Positions 1-8,091 of a DNA stretch of 33,232 bases are shown one piece after another (position 1 is the stretch's first letter; each line of letters starts with the position of its first letter). A program made the position numbers and the translations under genes. Source of the DNA: an uncultured Monoglobus sp. (GTDB taxonomy: Bacteria > Bacillota > Clostridia > Monoglobales > Monoglobaceae); assembly GCA_947630505.1 (NCBI GenBank), contig CANRHV010000032.1, positions 1 through 33,232 of the forward strand. The letters are read 5' to 3'. Under the pieces are notes generated by a model. The model had not been told where the DNA came from. It was given only the letters and a program-made list of their open reading frames with translations, and ran no database searches.

Positions 1-338
1 ACCTTTCCTTTCTGATTTCTTTATTATATCAGATTTTTGGGTGTTTTTCGACTCCTTTTAAATGATACCACTCCAGCTTGAGAACGCCTATTGTTCCGCA
101 TATATGGAGTTTGGGGTTGTTGAGGCGAATGGCAATAAATTACTTGAAATATTGAATATATTATGGTATCATATAAATGAATTAAGTTTTAATTTAGATT
201 GGGACTTATTGATTAATAGAATATTGATGATGGTAAACCTTTTGATTGTGTCAGATTTTATATGACTATACAATGTTTTTAGACTTAAAAATGACAAAGA
301 TTTATATGTAAATAAAGTGAAAGTTAAGGAGAGAAAGT
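1..338. other. AT-rich intergenic region, no convincing gene
   Basis: The sequence is strongly AT-rich. An open frame at 62-265 has no ribosome-binding site, and its translation resembles no family I recognise, so I do not call it. A good Shine-Dalgarno (AAGGAGAG, 326-333) sits at the right end and serves the short frame at 339. Confidence 0.5.
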
Positions 339-401
339 ATGGACATTAAAGAAACTTTGTTAGAAGTTGTACACTCAGAGAATTGGATTTTAATATCTTA
401 A
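339..401 (+). CDS. Possible 20-residue leader peptide or truncated gene start
   Basis: An ATG follows AAGGAGAG (326-333) with a 5-nt gap, which is a strong ribosome site. The frame closes after 20 codons (MDIKETLLEVVHSENWILIS). It ends 35 nt before the ATG of the SEFIR gene. It could be a translated leader, or the surviving 5' end of a gene whose remainder was lost. I recognise no family. The strength of the ribosome site is the only real argument for it. Confidence 0.25.
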   Translation: MDIKETLLEVVHSENWILIS

Positions 402-435
402 ATTTAAATTTTTTAAATAAAAAGTGGAGGTTAAG

Positions 436-1869
436 ATGAAACAAGATAAAGTGCCCAAAGTGTTTATGTCATATTCATGGAGCTGTAGTGATTTAGTATT
501 ACAGTTAGCTAAACGATTAATGTCAAATGGCATAGATGTTGTTCTTGATAAATGGGAGTTGAAAGAAGGACAAGATAAGTATGCTTTTATGGAACGATGC
601 GTGAATGATTCGGAAATAGATAGAGTATTGATAATTTGTGATGAACAATACGTGGAAAAAGCAAATGACAGAAAAGGCGGCGTTGGAGATGAAACTATTA
701 TTATATCATCGGAAATATATAATAAGGTAAGACAGGAAAAGTTTATACCCGTAATAGTCGAATGTGATGAAAATGGTAATCCTTTTATTCCAACATATAT
801 TAGTTCTCGGATTTATATTGATTTGTCCGATGATAATAAATACGAAGATGAATATGAAAAATTAGTTCGTAATATATATGAGCAACCTTTATATAAAAAA
901 CCCAAATTAGGTTCAAAACCGGAGTGGTTAAATGAGGATAAAGTAAATTTGTTTCCGCTACAGGATCTAATTCGGCAAATTAAGAACGCGACTAATATTA
1001 ATAAACAAAAAGCATTATTAAATCAATTTAAAATACAACATATTGAAATATTAAAGTCTTTTTTCCCGGATAATAATGTAGATGGAAAGAAATTATGTGA
1101 TATATGGATGGAAACGAAACCGGTACGCGATTATTATTTGGATTGGTTAGAAACACTTTTATATATTGATTGTAATATGGGGGAGATGTTATGTGATTAT
1201 TTTGAGAATATGTATAATACCCTATTATGCATTAAAAGTTTTGATGATACCAGAGAATATATACATGAATTTGAGTTAGAAATATATAGAATTTATATTT
1301 GGGAAATTTTTATATGCACTATAGCATTTTTTCGACACTATGAAATATATGATGCTATTAATGTTATGTTGAGCAATACGTATTTTTTGATTGATTCAGA
1401 ATTTGAAAATAATATAAATCCATCAAATTATACAAAATTTAGACATTATAGTAGGTTAATAGAAACATATAAACATACAACAAATATGAGGCCATATTAT
1501 ACTCTTATGGGTCATATGCTATGTACTCAACGAGAAAAAAAGCCAATTTATACTGGAGAGAATATAGCTCAGACGGATTTATTCCTATGTCAGGTTTATA
1601 ATGCCTTTGAATTAGCTGCGGACCATATATGTTGGTTTCCAACATGTTATATATACGCAAAACAAAAACCCTGTGAATGGGCAAAACTGAATTCAAGAAG
1701 ACACTGTAAGAAACTATATAGATTATTTGGTGTCTCAAATATAGAAGAATTCAAAGAAAAAATATCTAAATGCATAGTAGATGAAAAAATGAGTTATCCA
1801 GACAGCTTTAATAGTGTTTTAAGTATTTTAGATTACATCAATATTGAGGATATAGGTATTTATAATTAG
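436..1869 (+). CDS. SEFIR/TIR-like domain protein, putative defence effector
   Basis: This is a 477-residue protein. Residues about 8-150 form a SEFIR/TIR-superfamily fold. They open with KVFMSYSW (first strand and loop) and continue with LAKRLMSNGIDVVLDKWELK, the strand-helix pattern and conserved Trp-Glu typical of SEFIR proteins. The remaining ~320 residues are rich in Tyr, Asn and Ile, look mostly helical and match nothing I recognise; by analogy they could be the sensor part. A GTG lies at 424, but GGAGG at 426-430 points to the ATG at 436 with a 5-nt gap, so I start there. Bacterial TIR and SEFIR proteins are known from antiphage immunity, often as NAD-consuming suicide effectors; that role is inference here. 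The gene is far more AT-rich than the genes from 4 kb on, which suggests transfer. No partner gene is visible. The domain call is firm and the function is not. Confidence 0.8.
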   Translation: MKQDKVPKVFMSYSWSCSDLVLQLAKRLMSNGIDVVLDKWELKEGQDKYAFMERCVNDSEIDRVLIICDEQYVEKANDRKGGVGDETIIISSEIYNKVRQEKFIPVIVECDENGNPFIPTYISSRIYIDLSDDNKYEDEYEKLVRNIYEQPLYKKPKLGSKPEWLNEDKVNLFPLQDLIRQIKNATNINKQKALLNQFKIQHIEILKSFFPDNNVDGKKLCDIWMETKPVRDYYLDWLETLLYIDCNMGEMLCDYFENMYNTLLCIKSFDDTREYIHEFELEIYRIYIWEIFICTIAFFRHYEIYDAINVMLSNTYFLIDSEFENNINPSNYTKFRHYSRLIETYKHTTNMRPYYTLMGHMLCTQREKKPIYTGENIAQTDLFLCQVYNAFELAADHICWFPTCYIYAKQKPCEWAKLNSRRHCKKLYRLFGVSNIEEFKEKISKCIVDEKMSYPDSFNSVLSILDYINIEDIGIYN

Positions 1870-2022
1870 TTAAAAACAATAATATATATTATGTAGTATT
1901 AATTTGGCGATTTTTGATGAGAGTTTTTCTTGTATCGAGGCAAAAGTATATGATATAAAATTATTAGAATATAAATATGGACTGATATATTAGTAAATAT
2001 TCAATACAGATTTTGAATAGAG

Positions 2023-2054
2023 AAACACTGCAGCCGAATTTGGCTGCAGTGTTT
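2023..2054 (+). terminator. Intrinsic terminator after the SEFIR gene
   Basis: A perfect 13-bp stem, AAACACTGCAGCC (2023-2035) and its complement (2042-2054), encloses a 6-nt loop. The stem ends in TTT and is followed by GTGTAG, so the U-tract is short. It lies about 150 nt after the stop at 1869 and marks the right edge of the AT-rich island. Confidence 0.6.
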
Positions 2055-2338
2055 GTGTAGTAATAAGAGGTGACAGAGTTTGTTTGGTAGCTTACGAGCA
2101 GCGCACAGATGGGTGGGAAATTACGTAAATTCGGCGTTTACTGCTTCCGTCGAGGAAGCTATGAAAGGCTAAAATCTAGCAAAAATCCCACAAACAGGGC
2201 GTTTCACCATGTGTGAGACGTCCTGAATTTTTACGTGTAGCACACACGCAGCGCGTAAATTTCGTGCCGGAACTGACCATGAGGATATATGGCATGGTCA
2301 TATGGGGGAGTATTGCAAACTCGGTTTGAGGCGCCGCC
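2055..2338. other. Non-coding region of unknown origin
   Basis: Base composition shifts here from AT-rich to mixed. A 30-codon frame at 2080-2172 (TTG start) follows a fair ribosome site, GAGGTGAC, but resembles nothing I know. A short dyad, TGACCAT/ATGGTCA, lies near 2275-2305. The motif GTAAATT flanked by G/C-rich bases occurs twice, near 2125 and 2250. No complete gene, tRNA or transposase is visible. It may be the scar of an old insertion. Confidence 0.35.
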
Positions 2339-2443
2339 TTAGGTTTCCGCGACTACCGCGACGATCCCGCCCGTATAATTCGGCTCGGAGAAGTACACTT
2401 TTTCGGCTCTATCCTCGGTCACGGTAAAGCCGGAAGCTCCCAT
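2339..2443 (-). pseudogene. Internal fragment of a family-3 solute-binding protein
   Basis: On the minus strand an ATG-to-TAA frame of 34 residues reads MGASGFTVTEDRAEKV, then YFSEPNYTGGIVAVVAET. The pattern G-F-T-V-T-E-D-R-A-E-x-V-x-F-S-E-P-x-Y resembles the central segment of amino-acid ABC transporter binding proteins (SBP_bac_3), usually near residue 100 of about 260. Both the N-terminal and C-terminal parts of such a protein are missing. It begins right after the stop of the lipoprotein gene at 2452 and is preceded by an in-frame stop. I read it as a broken remnant and not a working small gene. Confidence 0.5.
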
Positions 2444-2451
2444 CAATATGA

Positions 2452-3615
2452 TTAATCTTTAAGAACTGAATCCATCCAGTCACAGGACGGCATAAAGCTT
2501 CTGTCCGTATAGGCATCCTCTGCCACATCCGAAAGATTTTTTACGGTGATATTCTGTCCGGACATAACCTGTTCCTGCGTCACCACCGCGGACGGGATCT
2601 CCATCCACATTCCCGGGTCTTCGTAATAGCAGGAAGCCGCTTTAATATCGTCATACTGTCCTGCCATTTCCAAAGCCAGCACCCGGCAGGCAAACTCTCC
2701 GTTCAGCGCCCAATTGGTAGTGGCGCAGGTCTTCCAGTTTTTGCCTTCCGCCATAAGCTGAATATCCTCGTCGCATATATCTACCGATACCATGGGAATA
2801 TCGCTGCCCAGTTCCATCAGGGCTTTATAAACTCCTCTGGCATAGGCGTCATAGCAGCACCATATGGCGTCTATTTCACCGTCATTGTATTTTCCGAAAA
2901 TACTCTCCGCCGTTTCCTGCATGGAAGATACAGGGTTTAGATGATCCTCCGGAGCCATCCGCTCAAGCGTCTTTATCCGCCCCTCGGTTTCATAAACCTG
3001 ATAGCCGACCTGGCGGCGGTCAAAAGCAATAATGTAGTTTTCTTCCTGTACCTGCAGGATATTGACCGGTTCATTTTTCGCCGTTTTGTCCGGGTACATG
3101 GCCAGGATCTCATCCACCGGAGCAGCCGCAAGCTCGGTATCCCGCTGGAACAGCTGGACCACGCCGTCGATCGTTTTCGTTTCCCCGTTTTCATCTCTGA
3201 AAGAGGTGTCAAAGGTCGCTATTTTCAGATTCGGGTATTCTTTCAACACATCCGTCAGAAATTCCCATGAATAATCTACTCCGCCGTGTGACACCAGCAG
3301 TCCGTCATAATCGGCTTTTGCGCATTGCAAAATTCTGTTTTTCCATTCCTCGTCGCTATCCTCGCAGAAAAAAGTGTCCGCCTCCATGCCGAGGGCTTCC
3401 GCCGTCTTTATAAATGACTCCGACCACAGCTCAAATATGGGCGAGGAAGACATATACATGATATACGCCACTTTTTTCCCTTCCACCGGATTACTTTCCA
3501 CCGGATTACTTTCCACCGGATTATTTCCCACCGAATTATTTCCATTTGGGGAGCAGCCTGCCAGACAGGTTGTTATCAGGACGGCTGTCATAAGTAATGT
3601 AAGTATTTTTCGCAT
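2452..3615 (-). CDS. Periplasmic-binding-protein-like lipoprotein (sugar type)
   Basis: This is a 387-residue secreted lipoprotein. The signal peptide ends in the lipobox LAGC with the lipidated Cys at 21. A low-complexity linker of repeated NPVES units follows (about 25-45). From KKVAYIMYMSSSPIFELW onward it has the type I periplasmic binding fold of the Peripla_BP_4/RbsB kind, including a mid-domain DGLLVSHGG, an IDAIWCCYDAYARGVYKAL segment and a C-terminal lobe. Its likely role is capturing a sugar or related small ligand outside the membrane for an ABC transporter or a sensor. The start is supported by AAAGGAG 7 nt upstream of the ATG at 3615. No permease or ATPase gene is adjacent, so it may be an orphan that depends on components encoded elsewhere. 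The ligand cannot be told from sequence. Confidence 0.8.
   Translation of the reverse strand: MRKILTLLMTAVLITTCLAGCSPNGNNSVGNNPVESNPVESNPVEGKKVAYIMYMSSSPIFELWSESFIKTAEALGMEADTFFCEDSDEEWKNRILQCAKADYDGLLVSHGGVDYSWEFLTDVLKEYPNLKIATFDTSFRDENGETKTIDGVVQLFQRDTELAAAPVDEILAMYPDKTAKNEPVNILQVQEENYIIAFDRRQVGYQVYETEGRIKTLERMAPEDHLNPVSSMQETAESIFGKYNDGEIDAIWCCYDAYARGVYKALMELGSDIPMVSVDICDEDIQLMAEGKNWKTCATTNWALNGEFACRVLALEMAGQYDDIKAASCYYEDPGMWMEIPSAVVTQEQVMSGQNITVKNLSDVAEDAYTDRSFMPSCDWMDSVLKD
3481..3540. repeat. Four tandem 15-bp repeats in the lipoprotein linker
   Basis: The unit TTCCACCGGATTACT occurs at 3481, 3496 and, with small changes, at 3511 and 3526. On the minus strand it encodes the NPVES-type linker between the lipid anchor and the binding domain. 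The period is a multiple of three, so copy-number slippage would lengthen or shorten the tether without breaking the frame. Confidence 0.85.
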
Positions 3616-3951
3616 TTCTAATCTCCTTTCGGCTCTTTAAATATTTTGCAAAAACCTGTACTGTTTCTTCGTTTTCCTAAATTTGTTATCCGTGCTTTTC
3701 TTGCTCTTTTGTTGTCGCAATCAGTCATTTTTTCTCTCCTTTATTTTTTATATAATTTGTCAAAAGCTTTTATATATTGACATTTTTCTTTATATTATAT
3801 TATGATTATAACATATTCACCCATGAACAGGTCAATGGTTAGGAGAGATTTTTTGAAAAAGTTATTTACTGTATGTCAGGTGTGCAAACGCCGCGAAATT
3901 TCATATTTGACTGTTTTGCGTACAGATGACGGATCAAATATAAAATAATCT
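3616..3951. other. Divergent intergenic region with a possible 31-codon frame
   Basis: It separates the minus-strand lipoprotein from the plus-strand secreted-protein operon. A plus-strand promoter-like pair, TTGACA (3777-3782) and TATGAT (3801-3806), has an 18-bp spacer. Downstream, TTAGGAGAG precedes a TTG at 3853 that opens a 31-residue frame ending at 3948 (starts MKKLFTVCQVCKRR). That small frame has a good ribosome site but no recognisable relative. No promoter for the lipoprotein stood out. Confidence 0.35.
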
Positions 3952-3980
3952 TTGACAAAATAATATACATATGATAAAAT
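3952..3980 (+). promoter_or_regulatory. Sigma-A promoter of the secreted-protein operon
   Basis: TTGACA at 3952-3957 and TAAAAT at 3975-3980 are separated by exactly 17 bp. Transcription would start near 3987, which is the first base of the long inverted repeat that follows. Confidence 0.7.
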
Positions 3981-3986
3981 ATATTT

Positions 3987-4095
3987 TGCGAAACAATTTA
4001 TAATATTTTCCATAGTCTGTTTGTTTTTATCTTATGATAAAAACGCATGCTCTGTTTTCGCATATGACTATGGTATTATGAGAAATTGTTTCGCA
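3987..4095 (+). ncRNA. Structured 5' leader RNA, candidate cis-regulator
   Basis: The outer arms TGCGAAACAATTT (3987-3999) and its complement (4083-4095) form a 13-bp closing stem. Inside, CCATAGTC (4010-4017) pairs with GACTATGG (4066-4073), and TTTTTATC (4024-4031) pairs with GATAAAAA (4036-4043) around a TTAT loop. The fold starts at the predicted transcript start and is followed by a terminator-like hairpin before the start codon. This layout is that of a riboswitch or attenuator. I could not match it to a known class (it lacks the c-di-GMP-I consensus). It could instead be an RNA-stabilising hairpin or a decayed palindromic repeat. Confidence 0.5.
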
Positions 4096-4118
4096 GCAAT
4101 CTGAGCAATGTGTTTTTT

Positions 4119-4155
4119 GTGCGTTGCTTTCAGGCGGCGCACTTTTTATATTTTT
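4119..4155 (+). terminator. Terminator-like hairpin in the leader before the start codon
   Basis: GTGCGTTGC (4119-4127) pairs with GCGGCGCAC (4134-4142) as nine pairs, two of them G-U, around a TTTCAG loop. It is followed by TTTTTATATTTTT. It lies 28 nt before the ATG at 4183, the usual place for a transcription attenuator. AACGCA at 4042-4047, in the leader fold, could pair with TGCGTT (4120-4125) and act as an antiterminator. Confidence 0.55.
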
Positions 4156-4182
4156 AAATCAAACTTTATGGGAGGGATGAAT

Positions 4183-7100
4183 ATGAGACGCATATCAACG
4201 CGCGTGATCGCTGTTTTGTTATGTTTGACCGTGCTGCTTTCCGCGCCGCTGTATTTTGCCGCGACAAAAGCCGCTGAGCCCGAGTCGCCAAATATAGCGA
4301 TGGTTGAAGCGATTTTGCGCGGCAACAGGCAATTTGTAAGAGAAAGTTTGCTTTTCGACGATTTTTCCAATAATCCTCACGCGTTGGCAAACGGCATAGG
4401 CGGCGACAAGAGCATGATGGCGAACGCTCTGAGCCAGTACCGTAATGAAAACGACGAAAACTACAGCGCCGCTTATAAAACCGCTGTTGATGTTATGGAA
4501 AAGGTCTATAACAAGGATGATTACCTGTCGGCGGCCGCGGATTACATAACGGAATTCGGCGCCTCTTTGCTTGACTTCTTCGGGCTTGACGCCACGGGAC
4601 TTATAAACGATTTGACCCAAAGCGTCGGCGAGATAAAATACGAAAGTATTTTGAAAGATACTTTGGACGAGGATTATGTGTCATCAAGCGGGTGCAGACT
4701 TTCGAGCAAAGAATCCGAGCTCATTAATCTGCGCAGACTTGAAAAAGGCGCTAAGGGTTTGTCGGATTTCACCTCGGTCATAAAAAGTCTTGCCGAAAAC
4801 GACAGCGGAGAGGCTTTTGACGGCGATATAGCTGAATATTACAATGACTTCCTTTTGCCGTACGGCGACGCGGTTTATGACGTTCTCGACAATTTTTCCG
4901 ATGAGCAAAAAACCCAAAGCCAGGAGGCGAGAATGCTTTTGATCAAGGCTCTTGCGATGGTGCAGCAGGGCGACAGATTTGAATCCTCGTCAAACAGCGT
5001 GGGAGAAAAGGTCGTCACATATTGCCCGACGTATTTTTTGGACGACGCCACGCTGGAGCTGATAGACTTTTTCAATTCGGGCATAAAGAACACGTCGACC
5101 GCGATCTCAAGCTATATGTTCATACGCTCGATACAGGAGCAAAAAGACTCGGTGGCGGGTCCGCTCAAGCGCATGGCCGAAACCGCGACAGAGGACTCGC
5201 TGCGCGTCGTATGCAATGATTTCGCCAAAGAGATCACCGCCGCGGCCGACAGCAAGACGGTCGACTATGAATCGGTGATGCACTATATCAGAGAAAGCGG
5301 AATAGTGACCGACTTTATAAAGGACAGGCTCTCGGACGGACTTGAAAGCGCCGCAAATCTGGTTAATTTGGGAACGGAATATACCGCGCTTTCAAGCGCG
5401 TTTTCAAAGGCGTCGGCCGTTGTGGGAATTTCAAGCTGGTGCGCGGACGAGCTTATGGGTTTTGAGGCGACCTGCAAAAAGACCTATGAATTAAAATATC
5501 TTGACAAAATGATAAAAGAGGCCGTGTTTGTCTGCTCGAGTGATATATTGGCGTATGAGTCAAGTAAAACAGATGAGAATGCCGCGAAGATCCTTGACGA
5601 CCTGATGCTTATTCAAAAAATGCGTCTGCGCGGCGAAACTATCACCTACAGCATGATGCACGAGCAGTTTGACTCGCCGTTGGCAAAGCTGCTTGCGAAC
5701 GGAACTCTCAAAAATGACGAGATGCTCGATGACTATCTCGACACCGTGTATCAATATCATGTTGACGCCCTTATTGGCGCGTCGGTAATGCCTTATTCCA
5801 CCGACGGCTTCACGATCGGCAGCGGCGAGACGCTGACGCTCTTATATGACGAAAGCCTCGGCGGCTCTTACGCCTACTATACGACCGCCGACAAGAAAAT
5901 ATACAGCATCGCGGAGCCGCAGTACAGATTTGCGAACGGCATTACGGTTTCAAGCGGCGGCAAATTTGTCGGCGCGTCAAACGCCAATTATATCCCGTTC
6001 GTTGTAAATAACGGCGGAACGGTGCTTATCGGCTCCAACATGCAGACGCTGTCGGAGCTTACGCAGACAAGCGGAACGACCACGTTCGGAGAGGGAGACT
6101 TTAATATTTCGGACGTCGCGCTCGGCGGCGGGGTCGTGAACTCGGGTTCGTCGGCTTCGCTTTATTGTGATTTCTTGGAAACATCCGGAGAACCTGCCGC
6201 GGACGGCGTCACCTTCACGGCCGGCAGCGCTGAGCTAAACGGCGCGCCCTCAAATTTTACGTTATATCTGAACGGCGATCTGAGCGGCGGAGGAAGCATA
6301 GGAAATCTTATTATATCCGGAACCGGCTGGCAAACGCTCGACGGCTCGGTCGACGCGGCGAACCTGACATATCAAAACACCGGCGTCGCGATGATGACCG
6401 GAACGATCAATGTTTCGGGAACGGTCAAAAACGCGTCATCGAAGGTCGTAAACGGACAGAATACCATACTTAAGCCCGGCGGCGCGATATCCGGAAATTA
6501 TTATAACAGCTCGATCACCCTTGACGGCGCCACACTTAACCATTCGGTCAAATTTGGCGAAAATTTATATACGCAAGACACAACCTCTATATCCGGCGCG
6601 GAAATCAACAAATTACTAAATCAGAACGGCACACTTAATATTTCCGGTAATGTCAGCGCCAATATCGCGTATTTAAATGGCAGTGTAAACCAAACAGTCG
6701 GTGATTTTTCCGTAACGGGTGATATAGGCGGCGGTAATAACAGCATTAACTTGGGGAACCTGATTTTAAACGGAAAAGCCGAACAGACAATTAACTCGGA
6801 GATGACGGTCAAGGGATTTGTCAATAATAATCCTTCAAAAGCCGGAATTGTTATAATGAAACCGGTTTACATAACCGGCCCCGCGCGAAGCAATGGCAAT
6901 ATCTCCGACGGAAATTATCTTATTATGACTGACACAGCGAGCTTTGCCGAAAACAGCTTTAAAGGGAATATCACTATTCGCGGATTAAGCGGCTCACTGC
7001 CTGAAAATGTGAATGGCACAGTTTATCTGCAGGCGGATGTTACTCAGAATACCAGTCTGAATTGTGATGTCATTGAGTCAACTTCGGGAACGCTGACGAT

Positions 7101-8088
7101 TAATAATACGCGTGCCGTTATAGGAACATGTAATTTAAACGGCGGTAATATAAATCTGAATAATGCGGAACTGAATATTGACAGGATATTGAATAATCAG
7201 TCATCAAACAGCAATATAAATATCGGTATGAACGGTTCATTGACAGCAAAGTCAGACGTTTTGATCAAAGGGTCAATATCCGGCGAAGGTGAGTTGTGCC
7301 TGCGCGGAGATTTGATAAATGATGGGGGAATTAATATTGATAATTTGAGCGTTATGCCCAAATCGCCGATCGTAATTTCGGGGAATGATATAAGCGTGAA
7401 AAATCTTGATATAAATGCCGATAATCAGGTAACGCTTGAAGCAAAAATAAACGTGTCCGGAAGATATACATCAAAAGGCAAGATCGTTAATCCTTCAAAT
7501 GTTGTATTTTTCGGCGGCAAAGAACCGAGCGAGAGCGTTACATATAATGATATGCTTCACATAAACGGAGATTTCATAGTTGACGGAAAAGAAATAATCG
7601 CTAAAGGCGGTCTGACGGTGGAAAACGGAGACATTATTATTAAGAACGGCGGCCGCGTATCGGTAAACGGAAAAACAACTTTATCCGGCGGCTCGGGAAA
7701 TACAATCAATATTGACGAGGCTTCGGAGTTTAATTTGAACAAACTTTCCGAAATATCGGGATTCACAAACATTATTGTTGACGGCGCGCTGATATTTGGC
7801 GGTGATGTAAAAATAACATCGACCTCAATAAGCGGCGGCGGAACAATAAATGTGAATTGTGATATATACGGCGATGACATAAATGTTGACAAACCCGGTC
7901 GCGTTAATATAACGGGAAAAACGCCGCAAGTCATATCTTTATATAACGCGGAATTTAAAAATTTATATGTTGCCAACACGTCAAAACAAGGTGTGGAATT
8001 TGAAAACGAAGCATATTATTGCGGAGAATATAAAACAAACGGCTGTCCTGTTAAAGGCAAAATAACAAAAAGAGAGGATGGTATTTAA
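4183..8088 (+). CDS. Large secreted protein, helical domain plus beta-repeat region
   Basis: This is a 1301-residue exported protein. The frame is open from an ATG at 4108, but that start lies upstream of the leader hairpin. GGGAGGG (4170-4176) points to the ATG at 4183, which gives a proper signal peptide (MRRISTRVIAVLLCLTVLLS, cleavage near residues 28-31). Residues ~35-530 look mainly alpha-helical and match no family I know. From ~536 to the end are short strands rich in Gly, Asn, Ser and Thr, with recurring phrases such as QTLDGSV, QTVGDF and QTINSEM and a terminal QVISLYNAEFKNLYV. This resembles a right-handed parallel beta-helix or adhesin repeat. No LPXTG, SLH or dockerin anchor is seen. 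It lies 3 nt before the next secreted-protein gene, so the two form one operon. Base composition becomes visibly more AT-rich after about 6540. A role as surface adhesin or matrix protein is inference. Confidence 0.75.
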   Translation: MRRISTRVIAVLLCLTVLLSAPLYFAATKAAEPESPNIAMVEAILRGNRQFVRESLLFDDFSNNPHALANGIGGDKSMMANALSQYRNENDENYSAAYKTAVDVMEKVYNKDDYLSAAADYITEFGASLLDFFGLDATGLINDLTQSVGEIKYESILKDTLDEDYVSSSGCRLSSKESELINLRRLEKGAKGLSDFTSVIKSLAENDSGEAFDGDIAEYYNDFLLPYGDAVYDVLDNFSDEQKTQSQEARMLLIKALAMVQQGDRFESSSNSVGEKVVTYCPTYFLDDATLELIDFFNSGIKNTSTAISSYMFIRSIQEQKDSVAGPLKRMAETATEDSLRVVCNDFAKEITAAADSKTVDYESVMHYIRESGIVTDFIKDRLSDGLESAANLVNLGTEYTALSSAFSKASAVVGISSWCADELMGFEATCKKTYELKYLDKMIKEAVFVCSSDILAYESSKTDENAAKILDDLMLIQKMRLRGETITYSMMHEQFDSPLAKLLANGTLKNDEMLDDYLDTVYQYHVDALIGASVMPYSTDGFTIGSGETLTLLYDESLGGSYAYYTTADKKIYSIAEPQYRFANGITVSSGGKFVGASNANYIPFVVNNGGTVLIGSNMQTLSELTQTSGTTTFGEGDFNISDVALGGGVVNSGSSASLYCDFLETSGEPAADGVTFTAGSAELNGAPSNFTLYLNGDLSGGGSIGNLIISGTGWQTLDGSVDAANLTYQNTGVAMMTGTINVSGTVKNASSKVVNGQNTILKPGGAISGNYYNSSITLDGATLNHSVKFGENLYTQDTTSISGAEINKLLNQNGTLNISGNVSANIAYLNGSVNQTVGDFSVTGDIGGGNNSINLGNLILNGKAEQTINSEMTVKGFVNNNPSKAGIVIMKPVYITGPARSNGNISDGNYLIMTDTASFAENSFKGNITIRGLSGSLPENVNGTVYLQADVTQNTSLNCDVIESTSGTLTINNTRAVIGTCNLNGGNINLNNAELNIDRILNNQSSNSNINIGMNGSLTAKSDVLIKGSISGEGELCLRGDLINDGGINIDNLSVMPKSPIVISGNDISVKNLDINADNQVTLEAKINVSGRYTSKGKIVNPSNVVFFGGKEPSESVTYNDMLHINGDFIVDGKEIIAKGGLTVENGDIIIKNGGRVSVNGKTTLSGGSGNTINIDEASEFNLNKLSEISGFTNIIVDGALIFGGDVKITSTSISGGGTINVNCDIYGDDINVDKPGRVNITGKTPQVISLYNAEFKNLYVANTSKQGVEFENEAYYCGEYKTNGCPVKGKITKREDGI

Positions 8089-8091
8089 GAG

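Noticed and set aside
62..265. 67-codon plus-strand frame
   Set aside because: It has no ribosome site and lies in AT-rich DNA where such frames arise by chance; the translation resembles nothing I know.
2080..2172. 30-codon TTG frame after GAGGTGAC
   Set aside because: The ribosome site is fair, but the frame is short and unlike any known peptide, and the region looks like scar DNA. Left as a note only.
4108..4182. N-terminal extension of the 1301-residue protein
   Set aside because: It would start inside the leader before the terminator hairpin and spoil the signal peptide; the ribosome site supports 4183.
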